Below, piece after piece: positions 28,456 to 37,575 of a stretch of DNA of 64,000 bases. Source of the stretch: Cellvibrio sp. 79 (lineage in GTDB: Bacteria; Pseudomonadota; Gammaproteobacteria; Pseudomonadales; Cellvibrionaceae); NCBI GenBank assembly GCA_003056245.1, contig MVDH01000003.1, positions 124,001-188,000 of the forward strand, written 5' to 3'. The notes under the pieces are model-generated. The model did no database searches, had not been told where the DNA came from, and saw only the letters and a list, made by a program, of their open reading frames with translations. The translations under genes and the position numbers were made by a program. The first letter of the stretch is position 1, and each line of letters starts with the position of its first letter.

Positions 28456-29586
28456 CTAAAAGCGATAACTTACATTTGCCGATAGCGCAGTAAGCTCCCA
28501 GGTTTCTTTATAATCCGACGCGTCCTCTTCATCGTCTTCAACTTCAAGGTCATCGCTGGCTAATAAACGGTATTCCAAGCCAATGATAATATTTTCTGTC
28601 ACTGAATAGGCTCCACCAACGCCATAAGAAAAACCTGAAAAGGTGTCGTCATCTTTGAAAACTTCTCCGGTTTCCTCATCAGTCTCTTCAGATTTGCTTT
28701 TCACAGAAGAATAGCCGAGCAGACCATAAAATTGTGCCTGGCCCAGATCAACACTAGGGCGGTAGTACACAGAAAAATAATTTAATGTTTGATCAAAAGA
28801 ACCTATGCCTGCGCTGTCGGTCGTTCCCAAGCGAACCTCCACGGTTGCCAGAGGTCCCTGGCGATATCCGCCAATCAGCTCAATTGCATTCCAGGATGGA
28901 TCCCAATCGCCACCCTCTTCCATATCTTCTTCATCAAACTCGTCGTCGAGGTCTCCACCAAGATCCGAATCTTCTTCATAATTTGGTTCATCAATATTTA
29001 AATCAATTTTGGCAACACCAAGTCCGGCATAGAAACCTTGATATCCGGATTGAGTCTTGCCAAGGCCAGAGAAACCCAAATCAGTTCCCGAGAAACGATA
29101 ATCCAGGCTGGCTGTCAATGCATTGAGTGAAACGTCCTCATCGCTATCATCAACCAATACACGATATTCCAGATTGAAATTGAAGTTTTTACCGACCGGG
29201 AATCCAAGGCCAGCACCATAAGAAAGTCCCGATAGGCTCAAATCTTTTGCGGTGGTTCCAATTTTGGCTGCGGAATATCCGAGCAACAAATAAGTTTTAG
29301 CAGTTTCATTCGCACTTTCCGTTCGATAATAAAGACTGCTATAAAATAGATCCGGTGAAGAACCCGCCCCCAAACGCGCCTCCAGTCCAACATACGGGCT
29401 ATGTTTATACCCCCCGGATAGTTCTACTGCCGTCCAATCCGGTTTTTCAGTCAACGTGGCCGCTGCTTTTCCCGAATAGTCAATTTGACTTACGCCTGCA
29501 CCTGCATAAAAACCGGCAGGTTCCGTATTAATTGCCAAAGCAGAAACTGGCAATGCCAATAGTCCGGCAGTCATTAACAAACGCAT
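28456..29586 (-). CDS. Outer-membrane protein made of two tandem small beta-barrels
   Basis: 376 residues; the signal peptide is about 1-18. Repeat 1 (about 24-165) and repeat 2 (about 182-376) align strand by strand: GFYAGAGVSQID / GFYAGLGVAKID; WTAVELSGGY / WNAIELIGGY; LSGLSYGAGLGF / FSGFSYGVGGAY; LTASLDYRF / LSANVSYRF. Each looks like an OmpA/OmpX-type eight-strand barrel with an aromatic C-terminus. Repeat 2 has strongly acidic loops (about 200-230 and 346-361). Single-barrel members are common; the fused double is unusual. Start ATG 29586 follows AAGGAAAACGG. Confidence 0.75.
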   Translation of the reverse strand: MRLLMTAGLLALPVSALAINTEPAGFYAGAGVSQIDYSGKAAATLTEKPDWTAVELSGGYKHSPYVGLEARLGAGSSPDLFYSSLYYRTESANETAKTYLLLGYSAAKIGTTAKDLSLSGLSYGAGLGFPVGKNFNFNLEYRVLVDDSDEDVSLNALTASLDYRFSGTDLGFSGLGKTQSGYQGFYAGLGVAKIDLNIDEPNYEEDSDLGGDLDDEFDEEDMEEGGDWDPSWNAIELIGGYRQGPLATVEVRLGTTDSAGIGSFDQTLNYFSVYYRPSVDLGQAQFYGLLGYSSVKSKSEETDEETGEVFKDDDTFSGFSYGVGGAYSVTENIIIGLEYRLLASDDLEVEDDEEDASDYKETWELTALSANVSYRF

Positions 29587-29693
29587 ATTCCGTTTTCCTT
29601 TTTTTGATTAATTTTTTGTCATCTACACCCAAGTTTACGCGCGCAAATAATACCCAAACCCTCTGCAATTTACAGCACCTAAATCATCTTCCT

Positions 29694-30458
29694 TCATGTC
29701 AATAAAGCGATAGCTCCCTCCAGAGTTAACTTGATGCCAGCCAGAAACAGGAATCCATAGCTAATCCAATAGAAAATTTTATCGGAAACACGATGATGCA
29801 AATAAACACCCAACATTACACCGAGCGGCGCGAGCGGCAATAACACCAACGATGTATAAAAAGACTCACCATTGATTTGCCCCAACCATACATAAGGAAT
29901 CAATTTAATAAAATTGATGATTGCAAAGAACAAAATCGTAGTGCCAGCTAAAGCGGATTTTGAAAGATGCTGGGGCAGCAGATAAATCGCTACCGGTGGA
30001 CCACCGGCATGGGCAATATAACTCACGTAACCGGCAACACTTCCCCAAAAACTACCGACAAATTTATTCGGCTTGCGCTCATGCAGTTGCTCCAGAAAGC
30101 GCTTGCCCCATAAATAATGCATTACAAAATAGATCGATAAGATGCCGATAATTAAACGAATCCAATCGGCATTGGTCATCTCGAACGTAAGCGCACCTGC
30201 CAGGGTGCCTAACAGTGCCCCAGGCAATAATATTTTTAGATTGAGCTTGTCCCAAGTACCGCGAAAGCTCCACAAACTCACCGCATCCATACTGCACAAA
30301 ATCGGCAACAAAATTGCAGCGGCGAGTCGCGGATCAATCATTAACGCCAATAATGGAACTGCAAGTGTGCCAAAGCCACCGCCAAAACCACCTTTGGACA
30401 TGCCAACCAAAATCACAACGGGAACGGCGAGACAATAAAAAAGAGGATCAGCAATCAT
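29694..30458 (-). CDS. TauE/SafE family membrane exporter
   Basis: 254 residues, seven to eight transmembrane helices. The N-terminal GMSKGGFGGGFGTLAVPLLA and the mirror motif HAGGPPVAIYLLP in the second half are the duplicated signatures of the family (formerly DUF81). It is thought to move sulphite, sulphoacetate or related anions out of the cell. No sulphur genes are next to it. Confidence 0.88.
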   Translation of the reverse strand: MIADPLFYCLAVPVVILVGMSKGGFGGGFGTLAVPLLALMIDPRLAAAILLPILCSMDAVSLWSFRGTWDKLNLKILLPGALLGTLAGALTFEMTNADWIRLIIGILSIYFVMHYLWGKRFLEQLHERKPNKFVGSFWGSVAGYVSYIAHAGGPPVAIYLLPQHLSKSALAGTTILFFAIINFIKLIPYVWLGQINGESFYTSLVLLPLAPLGVMLGVYLHHRVSDKIFYWISYGFLFLAGIKLTLEGAIALLT

Positions 30459-30543
30459 GGGCTATATCTTTCTGGAAAAAGACTAGCATGACGAGAAGAG
30501 AGGCTTTTATCCAGCGCTATCCCTGCGCTTCGCTAAAATTAAC

Positions 30544-31074
30544 TTATTCGTGTTTCAAAAAAACAGGATAATAATCGAACTCACAGTAACCGGAATTGGA
30601 ATCGCAAACCTTCAATAACAAATAAACTTTTTGCGGGCTGTTTGCAAGTAACGGATAAACATCCTGTTCAAAATTGGAATTGTCGCAGTACATATAAAAA
30701 TCAGTGGTATAGGTACAAGCCCAGCCACCCTCTTGATCGCAAGAGCGACCGGCACCGCAAACCTGTGAATGTACTTTCAAACTATTAGCCAGCGTTGGCT
30801 GGTCATTTATGTGCAAGGTAACAGTGTAATCTTCAAGGCTATTAACTTCCCAGAACACACCAAAAATACCATCATTACGATAGGGATCAATTTCAAGATG
30901 CGGATGATTTGGCGTGGCTGTATCCGTATCATTGGTATCAATAATATCGAACACACGCAACTCAGGAACATAATCTTCGTGATGAGGATCATCAACTGCA
31001 GAAGAGCTTCCGCCGCAACCTGTAAGAATTACGGAAACCAGAACAAACACTGCAACTGACAGAATTTTTTTCAT
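30544..31074 (-). CDS. Hypothetical lipoprotein
   Basis: 176 residues. The lipobox LTGC is at the end of the signal peptide (Cys20), followed by a Gly/Ser spacer. The domain is rich in Asp and Tyr, with five or six Cys in the C-terminal half (VCGAGRSCDQEGGWACTY, then VCDSNSGYCEF) that could form disulphides. No family recognised. Start ATG 31074 follows GGAG. Confidence 0.55.
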   Translation of the reverse strand: MKKILSVAVFVLVSVILTGCGGSSSAVDDPHHEDYVPELRVFDIIDTNDTDTATPNHPHLEIDPYRNDGIFGVFWEVNSLEDYTVTLHINDQPTLANSLKVHSQVCGAGRSCDQEGGWACTYTTDFYMYCDNSNFEQDVYPLLANSPQKVYLLLKVCDSNSGYCEFDYYPVFLKHE

Positions 31075-31155
31075 AGCATCAACTCCAGTTAGATACGGTA
31101 TTGATGCTAGGATTTTGCTACTGAATCGCGCCTGAATAATTCTGCCGCGGCAATA

Positions 31156-31476
31156 TCATGGACGAATATGCAATTGTGCTTTCAAGTTTACTGATCCATC
31201 TTCTTCCAACACGGCGTGCTGGGTCGATTCAGGATTGGTAACCACTACAATCGGCTGCATGAATAGCGGCCGACGCACAAACCATAAATGCCATCCAAAA
31301 CTTTCCAGGCTGTGTAATGCGAGTAGTTGCAATTCGTTTAGATAACGGCCGAGATCAATCGGCACTGCTTTTTGGATACCGCGGCGGTCATCAACCACAT
31401 GTTGCAACCGTTCGGCCAGACTGGACTTGCCTGCGGGTTTAGCCCCGCTTGCCACTGATTTGCGTAGTTCCGGCAT
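31156..31476 (-). CDS. Hypothetical small conserved-looking protein
   Basis: 106 residues from ATG 31476 with AGGGAG upstream. There is no signal peptide. The central part VPIDLGRYLNELQLLALHSL then SFGWHLWFVRRPLFMQP looks like a small helical/beta protein of the kind conserved in Pseudomonadales and relatives, but I cannot name it. It stands alone between two gene groups. Confidence 0.5.
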   Translation of the reverse strand: MPELRKSVASGAKPAGKSSLAERLQHVVDDRRGIQKAVPIDLGRYLNELQLLALHSLESFGWHLWFVRRPLFMQPIVVVTNPESTQHAVLEEDGSVNLKAQLHIRP

Positions 31477-31736
31477 ACCCCAACTCCCTTAGTTGTTTAA
31501 TACTAACCTACCGGTGTAAAAAAGTTTGTAGAAAAACCGTGATAGGCTTAACAACAGTGTCGTTAAAATATACATTTTTGTCAAAAACCGTCTTGGAATA
31601 TCCAGATTTCCTATCAGCATGGTTTTACATAATTATTCTGTCGCCAATCCGGCGAACTCGCTAGAATCTTACCCAAATCAATAAGATGGATATTCGGTCG
31701 TGCTTTCTTCCCTTATACATTCAGGAGCTCCAGCCA

Positions 31737-32198
31737 ATGAATATTTCCGGATTAACCAAATCCCTGCTCGTCGTCGCCAGTTTGTTTGCTTGTGTAATCA
31801 GCCAGTCTTCGTTTGCTGATGACACCGAAACAATCGGAAAAAAGGTAGTCGCACTCACTAAAGCCATGATTGATGCCGATGGCAAAGCACTCAAAGCACT
31901 TTCATCACCTGCATTGAGCTACGGCCACTCGGGCGGGCACCTTGAAAACCAGGCTGAATTTATTGAAAAAATCACCAGCGGAAAATCCGATTTCGTAACG
32001 ATCAACCTCAGCGAACAAACCATTAGTATTTCGGGCGATACCGCAATCGTACGCCATATTCTCAATGCCGATATCAAAGATGGCGGCGTACCCAATGCCA
32101 TAAAACTCGGCGTTCTGTTGGTGTGGCAAAAACAAAGTGGCGAGTGGAAATTACTCGCGCGCCAGGCATTTAAATTTCCACCGCCAGTAACCCAATAA
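31737..32198 (+). CDS. Secreted NTF2-like (SnoaL/DUF4440-type) protein
   Basis: 153 residues from ATG 31737, with AGGAG nine bases upstream. A signal peptide (about 1-27) ends before DDTETIG. The rest is one NTF2-like cone: helix KVVALTKAMIDADGKALKAL, then LSYGHSGGHLENQAEFIEKI, then a sheet ending LLVWQKQSGEWKLLARQAFK. Such proteins bind small molecules or act as isomerases; the role here is unknown. It is 12 bp ahead of the GST-like gene, probably the same transcript. Confidence 0.75.
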   Translation: MNISGLTKSLLVVASLFACVISQSSFADDTETIGKKVVALTKAMIDADGKALKALSSPALSYGHSGGHLENQAEFIEKITSGKSDFVTINLSEQTISISGDTAIVRHILNADIKDGGVPNAIKLGVLLVWQKQSGEWKLLARQAFKFPPPVTQ

Positions 32199-32210
32199 GC
32201 AGGAAAGATT

Positions 32211-32771
32211 ATGAAACTCTACGGCAGTTTTACATCGCCCTTTGTTCGGCACGTACGCATAGTATTATTGGAAACAGGTTTACCCTGCGAGTTTATTGAA
32301 ACCGATCAAGCGGGGAGCGCCATCAAATCGCCCACCAAGCGAGTGCCGTTTTTAGAAGATGGTGATATTTTTTTAACTGATTCCAATTCGATTATTAAAT
32401 ATCTGCGTGAAAAATCCAGCCAACGTTTTTGTGAAACTGCCATGGAGCTAGATGAGCTTTGCCTGGTCAACACCGCGCTGGAAGCAACGACCAATTTATT
32501 TTTTATCAAGCGCGATGGAGTGGACATCAATATTAGCCCTTACTTGCAACGCCAGGCAGCCAGGATTGATTCCACACTCGCCGAGTTAAACCAATTAACA
32601 TTGCCGCGTACCGCCCCCTATACAGAAACGCAATTGCGTTTAGCGTGCTACATCGGTTGGTGCAAACTGCGTAACCAGGTGGATTTTTCCAAATTCCAGA
32701 ATTTGGAAGATTTCTATAACGGCGCACTGGATTACCCTCACTTCCAGGCAACACAGCCACCGCAAACCTGA
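32211..32771 (+). CDS. Glutathione S-transferase-like protein
   Basis: 186 residues. The thioredoxin-like half (1-75) has MKLYGSFTSPFVRHVRIVLL, cis-Pro in KRVPFLEDG and the glutathione-binding LTDSNSIIKYL (Ser at the usual acidic/Ser pair). The C-terminal helical half is short. GSTs of this pattern conjugate or reduce small molecules; a catalytic Ser or Cys is not certain, and family members of this length may be cytosolic regulators. It follows the NTF2-like gene. Confidence 0.78.
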   Translation: MKLYGSFTSPFVRHVRIVLLETGLPCEFIETDQAGSAIKSPTKRVPFLEDGDIFLTDSNSIIKYLREKSSQRFCETAMELDELCLVNTALEATTNLFFIKRDGVDINISPYLQRQAARIDSTLAELNQLTLPRTAPYTETQLRLACYIGWCKLRNQVDFSKFQNLEDFYNGALDYPHFQATQPPQT

Positions 32772-32783
32772 ATTCAGGCACAT

Positions 32784-32823
32784 AAAAAAGCCCTGAACCG
32801 ATATGTCGGTTCAGGGCTTTTTT
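32784..32823. terminator. Bidirectional terminator
   Basis: Stem AAAAAAGCCCTGAACCGA / TCGGTTCAGGGCTTTTTT with loop TATG. It separates converging genes. Confidence 0.9.
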
Positions 32824-32836
32824 ATAGCCGGGAAAC

Positions 32837-33538
32837 TTATTCGTGAATTTTTACATTTCCATCGCGAGCCACATATAAACTAACTACCCCTTCTGTCAAA
32901 TCCGGTGCAGAAACAACCATGCTTTTATCAATCGCGAGTTGATTGTCATTGAGCGCTTTGGAAAAAGACTCCATCGTTTGATTAGCTTGATCGATATCCG
33001 CTACAGCAACTTTAATTTGACAACGTCGTGATTTGCACACCACTGACTGCGGCACAACTTTCCCTGCAAGTGCATCGGACTCAAACAAATTATATAAGCG
33101 CGATTCGTAGTCCGTGGCCCACTGGCCGTCAACTGTCTCGGCCTCAAATTTTGAGGCCATGTCTTTTACGTAACCATTTCCAGTCGCAACTGATTGCAAG
33201 TACTGATTAAACTCTTCCGAGTTTTTGCGCGCCTGGTAATACTGCTCAAAATTTACCGCGTCCATTGTTTGCTGCTCAGGTTTTTGAGCATCTTTACTAT
33301 CTTTTGTTGCCTGTCCGCCGCGCGCAGCTTGCAAATCTTTAGTTAGTTTTCGATTCAACTCTTCCAGCTGGCGAATATAATCCGCATGTACATTAGTGGA
33401 GTGCACGCTACTCTGCGCATGACTTTCTACTGCCATCGGCAGCGCAATTGCATCAGGAGTATCACCGGATACAATTGAATAAGTCAGTGCCGCACCTGCC
33501 CCAAAAGAAACTATTGCTGTTACAAGTATTTTTATCAA
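32837..33538 (-). CDS. Hypothetical membrane-anchored protein with coiled coil
   Basis: 233 residues; the start appears to be TTG 33538 (GGAGG nine bases upstream, no ATG in frame). An N-terminal transmembrane helix (about 4-24) is followed by a coiled coil (about 54-75, YIRQLEELNRKLTKDLQAA). A C-terminal domain carries VVCKSRRCQIKV, a Cys pair that may form a disulphide in a small periplasmic alpha/beta domain. It is downstream of the NatB-like gene on the same strand (42 bp gap). The family is unknown to me. Confidence 0.55.
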   Translation of the reverse strand: MIKILVTAIVSFGAGAALTYSIVSGDTPDAIALPMAVESHAQSSVHSTNVHADYIRQLEELNRKLTKDLQAARGGQATKDSKDAQKPEQQTMDAVNFEQYYQARKNSEEFNQYLQSVATGNGYVKDMASKFEAETVDGQWATDYESRLYNLFESDALAGKVVPQSVVCKSRRCQIKVAVADIDQANQTMESFSKALNDNQLAIDKSMVVSAPDLTEGVVSLYVARDGNVKIHE

Positions 33539-33580
33539 TTCCTGTTGCCTCCACTCATGAAACCACGTTAATAATTTTAC

Positions 33581-34765
33581 CTAAACTGCATTGTAAACAA
33601 TCGTTGGTTTACGCAATTGCCGTGCAGTTAACCACAACATGCTTACACCTAACAGCAAAGAAACGAACCAAACCTGCACAAATTGCAGAAAATGCGCCTC
33701 ACCGCCCAATAACAAATCCTTGATTAGCACCTGGTGCCCCAGAATCGGTACCCAACGAAACCAATCAGCATAGGAGCTGGAATTGAACAAGGTATAAAAC
33801 AATGGAACCATAGGAATAAATACCATCAATCCCATATAAGTCTGTGCATCCTTAAAACTGCGCGCGAATATCGAAATTAAAAATTGTAACCCTGTCGCCA
33901 TAAATGCTACAGATGCTAATACTAAAAATATACCCGCCAAATCCAGCGGAGTGACATTAACGCGCAACCCCAACTCATTAAAAGGTACATAAGCAAATGC
34001 CGCCGCTAATAAAATCATTTCTATGAACAGCACAATTAACGTTAATGACAATGTATTCAGCCATTTTCCGATAATAAATACAGAAGATTTAATTGGCGTG
34101 ATCAATAAAGACTCCAGCGATCGCCGCTCGCGCTCACCCGCTACCATATCGGCCGTAAACCCCGCACTACTCATAAAAGCAGTCAGGATAAGTAACAATG
34201 GTAAACTCATCATTACAAAGAAGCCCATTTTTTCATCGCTGGCGATATTTAAATCGCGGACGACAACAGGGTTCATAATCGCCGGCGCTATACCGCGCGA
34301 TAGCAATCGCAATGCGCCCATACGCGCATTCCAACTCCAGATTTGCTGCCGCACAAAACCCAAACTGCCATGCAACTTATTGTTGGTAACATCAAATACC
34401 AAAGCTAATTCGATACTTTCGCCGGTAGCAAATTTTTCGGCTGCATCTTTCGGAATAATGAGTGCGTAATCGAGCCGGGCTTGTTCAACCTGCTGATATG
34501 CATCATCACCGACCGACTCTATTTTTAATCCACGCTCTTCCAACCAATCAATAAGTGATGGCAATTGATCGGCACCTACTACCGATAATTTAATCGGCTC
34601 GGTGTTAGTCGCGCGCGACTGATTACCCATGTGAATGGCGAATAGTGATGAAGCAACAAATACGGCAACAAAATAAACGGGCACTAATAATGTCATGCGC
34701 AGGCTTTTCTTATCGCGCCATGTGTCGCGCCACTCTTTATTAAATACAACCAATAGTTTATTCAT
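33581..34765 (-). CDS. ABC-2 type permease, NatB-like
   Basis: 394 residues. An N-terminal transmembrane segment is followed by a large extracytoplasmic domain (about 45-175), then five or six transmembrane segments. VAGERERRSLESLLITPI is the conserved cytoplasmic ERE(R/K)..GT(L/E)E-type loop of NatB/YhaP permeases. NatAB of Bacillus exports Na+; sequence alone does not fix the substrate here. It overlaps the ATPase gene by 8 bases. Confidence 0.82.
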   Translation of the reverse strand: MNKLLVVFNKEWRDTWRDKKSLRMTLLVPVYFVAVFVASSLFAIHMGNQSRATNTEPIKLSVVGADQLPSLIDWLEERGLKIESVGDDAYQQVEQARLDYALIIPKDAAEKFATGESIELALVFDVTNNKLHGSLGFVRQQIWSWNARMGALRLLSRGIAPAIMNPVVVRDLNIASDEKMGFFVMMSLPLLLILTAFMSSAGFTADMVAGERERRSLESLLITPIKSSVFIIGKWLNTLSLTLIVLFIEMILLAAAFAYVPFNELGLRVNVTPLDLAGIFLVLASVAFMATGLQFLISIFARSFKDAQTYMGLMVFIPMVPLFYTLFNSSSYADWFRWVPILGHQVLIKDLLLGGEAHFLQFVQVWFVSLLLGVSMLWLTARQLRKPTIVYNAV

Positions 34766-35561
34766 GGTCTTGTTCCTTTTTATACGCGGCTTGTGTTACC
34801 AGATTCACAAATGCATCTTCCAGATTATTCGCGCGCCCCGCTTCTTTGATCTCGTCCAGATTTCCATCCACCAAAATTTCTCCCTGGGCGATTACAATAA
34901 TACGATCACATAAACCACTCACTTCATGCATCAAATGACTGGAAAAAATAACGCCGCGTCCTTCGGACTTTAATTCATGGAGTAAACGGCGCACTGCGCG
35001 TGTGGTGATAACATCCAATCCGTTAGTTGGCTCATCTAATAACACATGCTGCGGCTGATGCACGATCGCACGCGCTAACGCAGTCTTCATCCGTTCACCC
35101 AATGAAAAGCCTTCCGCGCGACGATCCGCAATTGTTTCCATTCCCAACCAGCGAATAAGTTGTTCAATACTTTGCTCTAATGCAGGCCCTGTCATTCCCT
35201 GCAACTCGCCAAAGTAACGAATATTTTCACGCGCCGTTAACCGTTTATACAAACCGGTATCATCAGGCAACACACCTAATTGCTGACGCGCCTGGTCGGG
35301 GCTGCGGGTCACCGAAAATTCATCAACCCAAACCTCACCGGAAGTCGGTTGCAATAAGCCGTAAATCAAGCGCATTAGTGTCGATTTACCCGCTCCATTC
35401 AACCCTAGCAAGCCGGTAATCTCACCATCATTCAAGGTAAAGCTGACATTATTCAACGCTACAATATCGCTGCTATTGCTCGTTTTTTTTGTAAATGGAA
35501 ATTGATTTTTTTTTGTTTGCTTTGCTGCAAAAGTTTTACTGAGTTGCTCTATACGAATCAT
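34758..35561 (-). CDS. ABC transporter ATP-binding protein, NatA-like
   Basis: 267 residues. Walker A GLNGAGKST, signature FSLGERM (variant), Walker B HVLLDEPTNGLD, and switch His in FSSHLMHE. A short insertion near residue 20 (KKNQFPFTKKTSN) is unusual. Pairs with the following permease, and its start overlaps the stop of the hydrolase gene by 4 bases (35558-35561). Confidence 0.9.
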   Translation of the reverse strand: MIRIEQLSKTFAAKQTKKNQFPFTKKTSNSSDIVALNNVSFTLNDGEITGLLGLNGAGKSTLMRLIYGLLQPTSGEVWVDEFSVTRSPDQARQQLGVLPDDTGLYKRLTARENIRYFGELQGMTGPALEQSIEQLIRWLGMETIADRRAEGFSLGERMKTALARAIVHQPQHVLLDEPTNGLDVITTRAVRRLLHELKSEGRGVIFSSHLMHEVSGLCDRIIVIAQGEILVDGNLDEIKEAGRANNLEDAFVNLVTQAAYKKEQDHE

Positions 35562-37117
35562 GGTTTTACTCCTTCATCAGCGGCATCAACAGATACAGCA
35601 CTACTCGCTGCGGAAGAAGAGGACGATTTTTTCTGATTGGCGCCCAGCATTAACGGCAGTGGTTTAATGTTGGCTACACAATCGGTTTTTACATCACGCA
35701 TGGAGCCACGCTCGACAAACTGGGCAATTATCTGCGGCACGCACCCTTCATAAGAAACACCATGATTTCCACCGGCAGCCAGCAAACGTACAGAAGCGGG
35801 CAAACCTTGAGCGACCAATTCCGCCCAGGACTCCGGTGTAACCGGATCATGCTTGCCCGATAATAACAGTGCAGGCACCTCACTACGAACGGGCTGCCAG
35901 AAGTCATCCGGCAAATTTGCCTTCGGCCAGAAGCCGCATATTTTATTTCGATCTTTAATCGCATTCAAACCAAAAAATGGTGGCGTAGTTTCCACATCCG
36001 ATGCCGAAATAAAATGCCAGTCCTCATTGCACAACACGCTAAAATGCATCGCATCCGCAATATTCATTTTTTGCGACTGTTCCATTGCCAGCGAAAACAA
36101 AGCCGCTAGCAGGCGATAATTTTCGCGTTCTGCTTCACTAATGGCCTGCGGCAATAGCACAGTTAAGTCACGTGAGTACAGCGCATTAAAAATAAGCATG
36201 GAAAAATTTTTGGCAGTTAATGTTAATTGCTCCGGCTGTTGATACACCGGATGCTCATAATTAATCACCAGTGGCGACCCGCTTTGATCTGCCAATTGTA
36301 AGCGTGCATATACAGTTTCTGCTTTTTGCAAAATATCGCCAAATTCACGAACACATTCTGGCTGCAATTGACACTCATCATTGACGGCTGTGAGCGCAGC
36401 CAGAGAATCGCGCGCTGAAAATTTTGAGAGCGCAATCTCTTTTGGCGCAACACCATCGAGGATAATGGTTCGGGTTGACTGCGGATAGCGATTAGCATAC
36501 TCAAGGGCAACGCGAGTACCGTAGGAAACACCCCAAATATTTATGGTTTTGTAGCCCAAGGCATAGCGCACAGCATCCAGGTCCTGCACCGCATGCAACG
36601 TCGTGTAAAAAGGCAAACTTGTTTTAAACTTCTCCGAGCACTGTTCCATCAAGTGAAAATATTTTTCCATTTGGGCTGATTCCGGTAATTGCAAATCCTT
36701 TTCACTTAATTGTTCGCAACGCAATGGATTGGATTTTCCGGTGCCGCGCTGATCCACAAAAATTAAATCACGATTTTTGCGTACATCGGCAAAAAAGCCA
36801 TGGATAAAACTGGCCATCTCAACCGATGAACCGCCCGGTCCGCCCTGGATTAAAAACAACGGATCTTGCTGTGCGGCAGGGCTAATCGCCGGCAAGCGCA
36901 GAATTTCAATATCTATATTTTTGCTTGCCGGGTCTGCAGAATTTTCTTTCACTGTCAGACGGCCACATTGGGCACCGGAAACTAATGGTGGCTTACCCGT
37001 TTCCACAAACCCCGGGCACGCCTGCAATAGCGATGAGACTGCTGTGTTCGTTTCCTGCTGTTCACTACATCCGGCAATTAAAAGCAGGCCGCTAATTATC
37101 AATATACGTTTATTCAT
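35558..37117 (-). CDS. TAP-like alpha/beta hydrolase, lipoprotein peptidase/esterase
   Basis: 519 residues; the lipobox is LIAGC (Cys17). The hydrolase core has LFLIQGGPGGSS (oxyanion loop), VDQRGTGKSNPLRC (as in prolyl/tripeptidyl aminopeptidases), GVSYGT with nucleophile Ser198, and near the C-terminus LLSGKHDPVTP (acid) and AGGNHGVS (His). These are the marks of the SCO-type tripeptidyl aminopeptidase (TAP) family. It is anchored in the envelope and probably trims N-terminal peptides. The C-terminus is Ser-rich and low in complexity. It lies between a GntR gene and the NatAB pair. Confidence 0.82.
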   Translation of the reverse strand: MNKRILIISGLLLIAGCSEQQETNTAVSSLLQACPGFVETGKPPLVSGAQCGRLTVKENSADPASKNIDIEILRLPAISPAAQQDPLFLIQGGPGGSSVEMASFIHGFFADVRKNRDLIFVDQRGTGKSNPLRCEQLSEKDLQLPESAQMEKYFHLMEQCSEKFKTSLPFYTTLHAVQDLDAVRYALGYKTINIWGVSYGTRVALEYANRYPQSTRTIILDGVAPKEIALSKFSARDSLAALTAVNDECQLQPECVREFGDILQKAETVYARLQLADQSGSPLVINYEHPVYQQPEQLTLTAKNFSMLIFNALYSRDLTVLLPQAISEAERENYRLLAALFSLAMEQSQKMNIADAMHFSVLCNEDWHFISASDVETTPPFFGLNAIKDRNKICGFWPKANLPDDFWQPVRSEVPALLLSGKHDPVTPESWAELVAQGLPASVRLLAAGGNHGVSYEGCVPQIIAQFVERGSMRDVKTDCVANIKPLPLMLGANQKKSSSSSAASSAVSVDAADEGVKP

Positions 37118-37150
37118 TCATCAAATCCTTAGGATTTTTCCTGTGGGGAC

Positions 37151-37525
37151 TCAGGTGTTGCCCAATAGCTTGCGCAAATTTTCCAATAGTTGCTCATCGG
37201 CAATTTCCAATTGACGTGCTACTACCACTAATTGTTCCAGGTGAGGGAGCAAATGCTGTAATCGCGCCTGCTCGGAAAGTTGCGATTTTTTTTGCGGTGC
37301 AATTTGCATTGGCTTGCCGCGCTGGCGAATTAATAAACCTTCAACTTCCAATAAACTATAAGCTTTGGAAATCGTCATGGGATTCACCGCATGCTCAACT
37401 GCAAGTTCGCGTACCGAAGGTAATTCATCACCTGCTTGCAGCTGTCCCCCTGTCACCATACGGCGAATTTGCTCCGCTAACTGACGATAAATAGGAATAC
37501 CGGACTGGGGGTTAAGAGTGAACAA
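37151..37525 (-). CDS. GntR family regulator, YtrA subfamily (second copy)
   Basis: 124 residues. Winged helix with IPIYRQLAEQIRRMVTGGQL, then LPSVRELAVEHAVNPMTISK, and a tail of 40 residues. The only start in frame is TTG (37525): an in-frame TGA sits four codons upstream (the third codon before it), and GAGG is nine bases before TTG. It lies inside a same-strand run of ABC genes and likely controls them; the palindrome at 40831-40852 is the best operator candidate I see. Confidence 0.82.
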   Translation of the reverse strand: MFTLNPQSGIPIYRQLAEQIRRMVTGGQLQAGDELPSVRELAVEHAVNPMTISKAYSLLEVEGLLIRQRGKPMQIAPQKKSQLSEQARLQHLLPHLEQLVVVARQLEIADEQLLENLRKLLGNT

Positions 37526-37575
37526 AATTATTCACCTCTGGTAAATCGTCTTTATTTAAGAAGCAGGAGTTCATA

